Of a DNA stretch of 64,000 bases, positions 59,667 to 64,000 are shown piece after piece. Position 1 is the stretch's first letter. Each line of letters opens with the position of its first letter. The stretch is from Eubacteriales bacterium (lineage in GTDB: Bacteria > Bacillota > Clostridia > Lachnospirales > Lachnospiraceae): NCBI GenBank assembly GCA_030533385.1, contig JAUNJG010000002.1, forward strand, positions 34,501 to 98,500. The letters are read 5' to 3'. Made by a program: the position numbers and the translations under genes. Under the pieces are notes generated by a model that was given only the letters and a program-made list of their open reading frames with translations, did no database searches and was not told the DNA's origin.

Positions 59667-62082
59667 TTTATTTAGAACCTACAAAAAAATAATTATCCTC
59701 GTTTTAATCTTACTCAGCGGGGTGGTGTTCTGGTTTTACGGATGTCATCGTCAAAAAGGCGGAGGGGAGGCCGCGCAGACATGGGAGGAAACCAGGCTGT
59801 CAGAATCCGGTGGGAAAGGATATCATTTCCAGACATCATCCCTGGAAGGAAATGTGATATTTGGCACGAGAGGCTACATGGCAAAGCATAAAATTGTGCC
59901 GGTTCTTATGGAAATTTCCTGCCGGGAGGACTCTTTTACGGGAACGCTGCGAATCACCCTGCCGGGCATAGATGGAAAGGGCGTCTCGCATCAATCAGCG
60001 GTCAGCTGTAAAAAAGGCTCCAAAAGCAAGGTTGTCATGGAGGTGCCGGGACTGGGAGATGTGTCCTGGTTTTCTTTTGAATTGCTGGATTCCTTTGGGG
60101 CCGTGCGATTTTCGGAAGAGGTGATTTGTAAAGAAAAGACGGCAAAGGAGCCGTCTCAGATACGAGATGTATATCTGGGTGTGCTTAGCAGCCAGTACGC
60201 CGCGTTGAAATATATCGACGAGCAGATTATGGAGATAGACAGCGAGGAGGTCTGCGTTCATCTGGTACGTTTTTTGGAAAAAGATTTCCCCGTGGATATC
60301 AGAGAGCTGGATTGTCTTTCAGCGATGATGATTGACGGTTTCGAGACGTCATCCCTTTCTAAGATGCAAAGGGAGTGTTTGTTTCAATGGGTGGAAGAAA
60401 AAGGCGGAACCCTTCTTCTTGGCACGGGAGAGAGGGCGGACATGGTGCTGTCCGGTTTGAAGCGCCTGCTGGGAATTCGGATAAAAAAAATGGCGGAACA
60501 ACAGTACGATTTTTCCAGCGAACTGTCCTACGCCGGAAATGTGAGGCTTGACAGTGCAGGGTTGTCCTTGTCTCCAAAGTGGCAGGAACTTTCCTTATCG
60601 TCTCCGTGCAGCGCCTATGAGAGAGAACAGGGGGAGGGGAAAGTGCTGCTGCTCCCCTACAGTCTCGGAGACAGGACCTTTTTACAATGGACGGGCAGAG
60701 ATCAGGTCGTGCAGCGTTTGATGCAGAAATGCATAGCGGAGGATCTTTCGCAGAACCGTCAGGGAGACACCAGCCTTTGGTATATAAAAAAGGCGTTGTA
60801 CGCCTTCATGAATGCCAGACATCCAAACACTTTTTATTATGCATTATTCTTTATCTGTTATTTGTGTGCGCTTGGATTTTTTTCCTATTATCTTTTGAGA
60901 AAACTAAAAAAAAGAGAGTATATCTGGGAGGTCGTTCCTCTGCTTGCTCTCGTGTTCACAGCTTTGCTGTTATTTTATTCCGGGGGAAGAACCAAGACAT
61001 CTCAACAAGAGTTTTCGGCGCTGCGGGTGTATGATGCATCAGAAAAAAAGGACGAATATTACTTTTTATATCAGAACAATGAGGGGGCGGCGGAAAGTGT
61101 AGATCTGATTTCGGAGATACAGAGAGTGGAGCCGCTGGACTACTCTTATGAGGTGGATGGGGTGGATCGCTCCTCCCTGCAAAACATCAGCCGGGACTAT
61201 ACGATTAATAATGCCAGAAATGGATTTGATATCGTGTTTGAGGAGACTGCGCCGGGAAATTCTTACATTCTCAAATGCTCTGCCGGGGCAAAAAAGGAAG
61301 AGGAGGCGAATTGTTTTTCCCTGAATGTGGAGGCGGAGGACACTTCTTTCGGAGGGACTGTGACCAACGTGTCCCGGTGGAATTTTAATAAAGTTGTTCT
61401 GATTCGGGGAAGGCAGTATTATGTGATGGATGAAGTGAAGCCGGGAGAGGAAAAAAACATTGACGCACAGAAGGTAAGCTTTTGGACCGGATACAAGGAG
61501 GAGACAGCGTTTTTAGGAAACAGAGAGGAAGCCTCTGCCATTGGAAATATGGTGGAATATTTGCAGCAGGAGTATATTTTAGAAAACCAACAGCAAAATA
61601 CGATCATTGCGGTGGGAATTACCAATGAGAATAAGTTTCGCCTTTTTTCCGGAAAGGGAGAGCTGGGTAATCACCTGACTTTGTATATCAATCGGTATGA
61701 GCTGCCGGAAGTAGAAGGAGAGCGATGTGTGGTCAATATCAATGATTCCTGTCTGGATGAGGAGAGTCGGAACCAGGCGTTGGAGTATGATATCCTGGAG
61801 AAAAATGAGACAAAGGTCACCTATCGATTTGATGCAAATAAAGTCGTTTGGAAAATGTTTCGGAATCGGGATGGATTTGAGGGGACAATTTACGCTTATA
61901 ACTATCTCACCGGAAAGATGGATGAGATTTTTAAAAACGAGGATGATGTGATGAACTGTGGACAGATGGAGCCTTATGTCTCAGACATGAACCGCATGAT
62001 TTTCACCTTCTGTCTGTCTAAAGGTTCTGACTACGGGGGCGCTCCGGTGCTGTCCGTAGTGTTAAAAGAGTTTGAGTCATGA
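59656..62082 (+). CDS. Uncharacterised 808-residue membrane protein with amidotransferase-like region
   Basis: Not recognised with confidence. N-terminal membrane helix (about 10-28), then an extracytoplasmic region with beta-rich segments (YLGVLSSQYAALKYIDEQ, then MMIDGFETSSLSKMQRECLF and EEKGGTLLLGTGERADMV), which resembles a class I glutamine-amidotransferase-like fold as seen in GldG-type and related transport-associated proteins. Two membrane helices lie near residues 394-410 and 424-440. A second extracytoplasmic region (about 450-808) has EKKDEYYFLYQNNEG and IILIR-like strands. Its first bases overlap the kinase gene by 11. It is followed by an ABC ATPase and a permease, so it is probably the accessory component of that transporter. 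No catalytic triad is evident. Confidence 0.5.
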   Translation: MLNDLFRTYKKIIILVLILLSGVVFWFYGCHRQKGGGEAAQTWEETRLSESGGKGYHFQTSSLEGNVIFGTRGYMAKHKIVPVLMEISCREDSFTGTLRITLPGIDGKGVSHQSAVSCKKGSKSKVVMEVPGLGDVSWFSFELLDSFGAVRFSEEVICKEKTAKEPSQIRDVYLGVLSSQYAALKYIDEQIMEIDSEEVCVHLVRFLEKDFPVDIRELDCLSAMMIDGFETSSLSKMQRECLFQWVEEKGGTLLLGTGERADMVLSGLKRLLGIRIKKMAEQQYDFSSELSYAGNVRLDSAGLSLSPKWQELSLSSPCSAYEREQGEGKVLLLPYSLGDRTFLQWTGRDQVVQRLMQKCIAEDLSQNRQGDTSLWYIKKALYAFMNARHPNTFYYALFFICYLCALGFFSYYLLRKLKKREYIWEVVPLLALVFTALLLFYSGGRTKTSQQEFSALRVYDASEKKDEYYFLYQNNEGAAESVDLISEIQRVEPLDYSYEVDGVDRSSLQNISRDYTINNARNGFDIVFEETAPGNSYILKCSAGAKKEEEANCFSLNVEAEDTSFGGTVTNVSRWNFNKVVLIRGRQYYVMDEVKPGEEKNIDAQKVSFWTGYKEETAFLGNREEASAIGNMVEYLQQEYILENQQQNTIIAVGITNENKFRLFSGKGELGNHLTLYINRYELPEVEGERCVVNINDSCLDEESRNQALEYDILEKNETKVTYRFDANKVVWKMFRNRDGFEGTIYAYNYLTGKMDEIFKNEDDVMNCGQMEPYVSDMNRMIFTFCLSKGSDYGGAPVLSVVLKEFES

Positions 62083-62143
62083 AGTGACCAGTCAGTAACC
62101 GGGCAAGACGATGACCGTGGACTTGTGCAGAGGGGGCAGGATA

Positions 62144-63049
62144 ATGTTGGAATTTCAAAATACTTCGATTTATCGGCAGGAAAAGAGAATATTGGATGAT
62201 TTTAGTCTGCGGGTGCCGGACGGCGCCATCATGGGACTGCTCGGATCGGACAACAGGGCGAAGTCTATGATTTTGGCGGCGGCCAGCGGCAGTCAGGCTC
62301 CAGATTATGGAAGAATCCTTTTGGATGATGTCCCGGTTTATCAGAACCGGAATAATTCTTATTTGAATTTCGGATATATGCCGAAGGAGTACGGATTTTA
62401 TGATTTGCTTCGGGTGGACGAATATTTTGATTTGTTTTTGTCTTTGTACCGGGTAAACGGAAGATATCGCCAAAAAAGAATGGAGGAGGTGGCGGAGCTG
62501 TTTGGGCTTCGCCAGTACATGAGCTCCTTTATTATGGAGCTTCCCCAGGATGTCCTTCCCTTTCTCTGTCTGGCAAAAACTGTTTTGCATGACCCGAAAT
62601 GGCTTCTTCTGGATGAACCTTTCGCAGGTCTGAATGCATCGGGAAGAAATGCCATGGTAAAGACCCTGCTTATTCTTCAGGAGTCGGGAAAATCCATGAT
62701 AGTCAACACCCAGCTTTTCGTGGAGACGAGGGATTTTTTCACCCATGTTGCGATGATAGAAGAAGGGAAGATGGTGGCGGAAGGATTGACGGAGGAGATT
62801 TTTGAAAATGCCTTGAAAAGCAGTCCGGTAAGAATGTGCGTTCTGGCCGGAATGGAGCAGGCGCTCGGAGTGTTGAAGGAAAATGCGCTGGTGGACCGGG
62901 TGACGGTAGATGAAAAGGATGTTATTTTCCGCTTTAATGGAGGAGAGCGGGAAGAGGCGGAGCTGTTGGCAGATTTGGTGGCGGCGGGTTCCCTGATACA
63001 AAATTACATGAGAGACCGCATTGATATAGAGGAAATCTTTCGGAGGTAG
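62144..63049 (+). CDS. ABC transporter ATPase with degenerate motifs
   Basis: A 301-residue protein; ATG at 62144 after GAGGGGGCAGGAT. The fold of an ABC-2 exporter ATPase is clear, but key motifs have decayed: the P-loop reads GLLGSDNRAKSM where GLLGPNGAGKST is expected (both central glycines lost, Lys-Ser kept), the signature reads ELPQDVLPFLCLAK in place of LSGGxxQR, and the H-loop His is missing (VNTQLFVE). Walker B, WLLLDEPFAGLN, is intact. It may bind nucleotide poorly or act as a structural half. The frame is long and intact, so it is not simply a pseudogene. Its partner permease follows four bases later. Confidence 0.8.
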   Translation: MLEFQNTSIYRQEKRILDDFSLRVPDGAIMGLLGSDNRAKSMILAAASGSQAPDYGRILLDDVPVYQNRNNSYLNFGYMPKEYGFYDLLRVDEYFDLFLSLYRVNGRYRQKRMEEVAELFGLRQYMSSFIMELPQDVLPFLCLAKTVLHDPKWLLLDEPFAGLNASGRNAMVKTLLILQESGKSMIVNTQLFVETRDFFTHVAMIEEGKMVAEGLTEEIFENALKSSPVRMCVLAGMEQALGVLKENALVDRVTVDEKDVIFRFNGGEREEAELLADLVAAGSLIQNYMRDRIDIEEIFRR

Positions 63050-63053
63050 CGCT

Positions 63054-63929
63054 ATGATAAATCCGTTTTTAAAAGCCGGATGGCTGCGGGAAGGGAGAAA
63101 TATACGTCTCCCCCTGACAATTATTTTTTATAATGCGATTATGGCCTTCGTCATGATTTTGTTCATGGTCTTTAATGAAGAATCCTTTCAGAAGGGCTAC
63201 TATTATGATACTTCCACCTATCAATATCAATTTTTGATTATTTGTAGTTTCCAGATTCTTGCGGTTTTTCTCATGATGCCCTTTTCCGTGTCCAGGCTTT
63301 TTTTGACCGATAAAGAAAAAAATATGATAGAGCAATTCGAGATGATACCGGGAGTATCCATCCAGTATATCATGGCAAAGCTTTGTCTTGTGGTCGAAAT
63401 CAACGGCCTTTTGTTTTTTTCCTCTCTGCCCGTGATGACGCTGTGCTGCATATATACCGGGATCAGTGGGATGAAGATACTGAGACTTGGAGCGATGATT
63501 TTACTTTACACCTTCTGGGGGGCGTCTATCTCCATATTTTTCTACACGGTATGTGAGAAGACGATATGGGCATTTGCAGGAACGGTGTGCGCCTACCTGG
63601 CCTTCTGTTTCGGAACGCTGGTGATGGCAGATATGATCAGAAACACTGCCCTCATGATGAGTCAGGCCGGAGAGATGACGGATGTTTCTTCTCACCTGTG
63701 TCTCGTTTTGCTGTTGTTGAATCCCCTGTCGTCTTACATGGGATACTATGGCAGCGTGACGGGGGATGTGGGGATTTTTTCTACCCTTTGCAGCCATCTG
63801 GGGATTGATACCACGAAAAAGATGTTCATTTTTTTATTTTATAAAACTTCCAGTCTGCTTTGTGTTCTTGTCGGCTGTCTATTTCTTGCGCTGTCAGTCT
63901 GGTACATGGAAAAAAGACGGACGAGCTGA
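63054..63929 (+). CDS. ABC-2 type permease
   Basis: A 291-residue membrane protein with about six helices: IIFYNAIMAFVMILFMVF, FLIICSFQILAVFLMMPFSV, GLLFFSSLPVMTLCCIYTGI, GAMILLYTFWGASISIFFYT, TIWAFAGTVCAYLAFCFGTL and LVGCLFLALSVWYMEKRR. PFSVSRLFLTDKEKNMIEQF is the coupling-type cytoplasmic stretch of ABC-2 permeases. It forms a transporter with the preceding atypical ATPase. The ribosome binding site is within the end of the ATPase gene (CGGAGG). The substrate is unknown. Confidence 0.8.
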   Translation: MINPFLKAGWLREGRNIRLPLTIIFYNAIMAFVMILFMVFNEESFQKGYYYDTSTYQYQFLIICSFQILAVFLMMPFSVSRLFLTDKEKNMIEQFEMIPGVSIQYIMAKLCLVVEINGLLFFSSLPVMTLCCIYTGISGMKILRLGAMILLYTFWGASISIFFYTVCEKTIWAFAGTVCAYLAFCFGTLVMADMIRNTALMMSQAGEMTDVSSHLCLVLLLLNPLSSYMGYYGSVTGDVGIFSTLCSHLGIDTTKKMFIFLFYKTSSLLCVLVGCLFLALSVWYMEKRRTS

Positions 63930-64000
63930 AAAGGCGGCAAAGAAGGATCTTAGAGTATAATTATCATTGGCAAAAAAGAAAAAAATAAAGGGAAGAGATC

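Noticed and set aside
1-64000. tRNA genes, CRISPR arrays, transposases or prophage
   Set aside because: No tRNA-like T-arm contexts, no regularly spaced repeats and no integrase, transposase or phage protein were seen in any frame.

Overview
The window looks like chromosomal DNA of an anaerobic, spore-forming Gram-positive bacterium of the Clostridia, most likely Lachnospiraceae. This is inferred from the gene content (cotJ spore coat operon, double-cubane/2-hydroxyacyl-CoA dehydratase-type iron-sulfur pair, DUF1538 transporter, zinc-ribbon Ser/Thr kinases, YtrA-type GntR/ABC locus), the strong AGGAGG-type ribosome binding sites and the moderate GC. No tRNA, rRNA, phage, transposase or CRISPR array was recognised. 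One structural RNA, rnpB, is present on the minus strand.

Layout. 1-2.4 kb: two peptidase U32-family genes converge on a cotJABC operon whose cotJC 3' end is abnormal. 2.5-7.3 kb: two CobW/G3E GTPases (one His-rich, one ending in a DUF1980-like domain), then a DUF1538 membrane protein followed by a tandem PII-like protein. 7.7-13.3 kb: prfC, a flavin reductase, a YjiM/YjiL-type double-cubane protein with its ATP-dependent activator, and a small alarmone synthetase. 13.4-21.9 kb: a complete phosphate regulon: pstS (with the halves of its fold in swapped order), pstC, pstA, pstB, phoU, a Na/Pi cotransporter and a PhoB/PhoR-type two-component pair. TTTACA arrays with roughly 11-bp phasing lie before pstS and the cotransporter. 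22.5-24.9 kb: a polar amino-acid ABC importer.

25.1-36.7 kb: the most distinctive region, one mostly co-directional phosphosignalling block. It holds a PASTA-domain Ser/Thr kinase, a secreted FnIII-like protein, a PASTA pseudokinase that has lost its catalytic residues, a secreted leucine-rich-repeat protein, a kinase with a solute-binding-protein-like ectodomain, two PP2C phosphatases and two FHA proteins. All three kinase-fold proteins and both FHA proteins start with a small zinc ribbon. I infer that they form one membrane-anchored signalling apparatus with several sensing modes.

36.8-46.2 kb: feoAB on the minus strand; a padR-DUF1700-DUF4097 operon with a perfect AT-rich palindrome at its promoter; a PepSY lipoprotein; and a YtrA-type GntR/ABC operon with a 27-bp operator-like palindrome. 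46.4-51.5 kb: yaaA, two small membrane-protein genes (DUF1232, DUF1003), an EamA transporter, nth and purC. 51.7-57.2 kb: a hybrid sensor kinase with two receiver domains, a lipoprotein joining a solute-binding domain to a 5'-nucleotidase C-terminal-like domain, and a GtrA-family protein, ending in a large two-way terminator shared with rnpB. 57.8-63.9 kb: a VanR/VanS-like two-component pair followed by a three-gene export-type cassette: an 808-residue membrane protein, an ABC ATPase with degenerate motifs, and a permease.

A 54-bp element occurs twice without mismatch (2722-2775 and 42925-42978), both times just upstream of a ribosome binding site. All family assignments come from reading the sequence; no database search was run.
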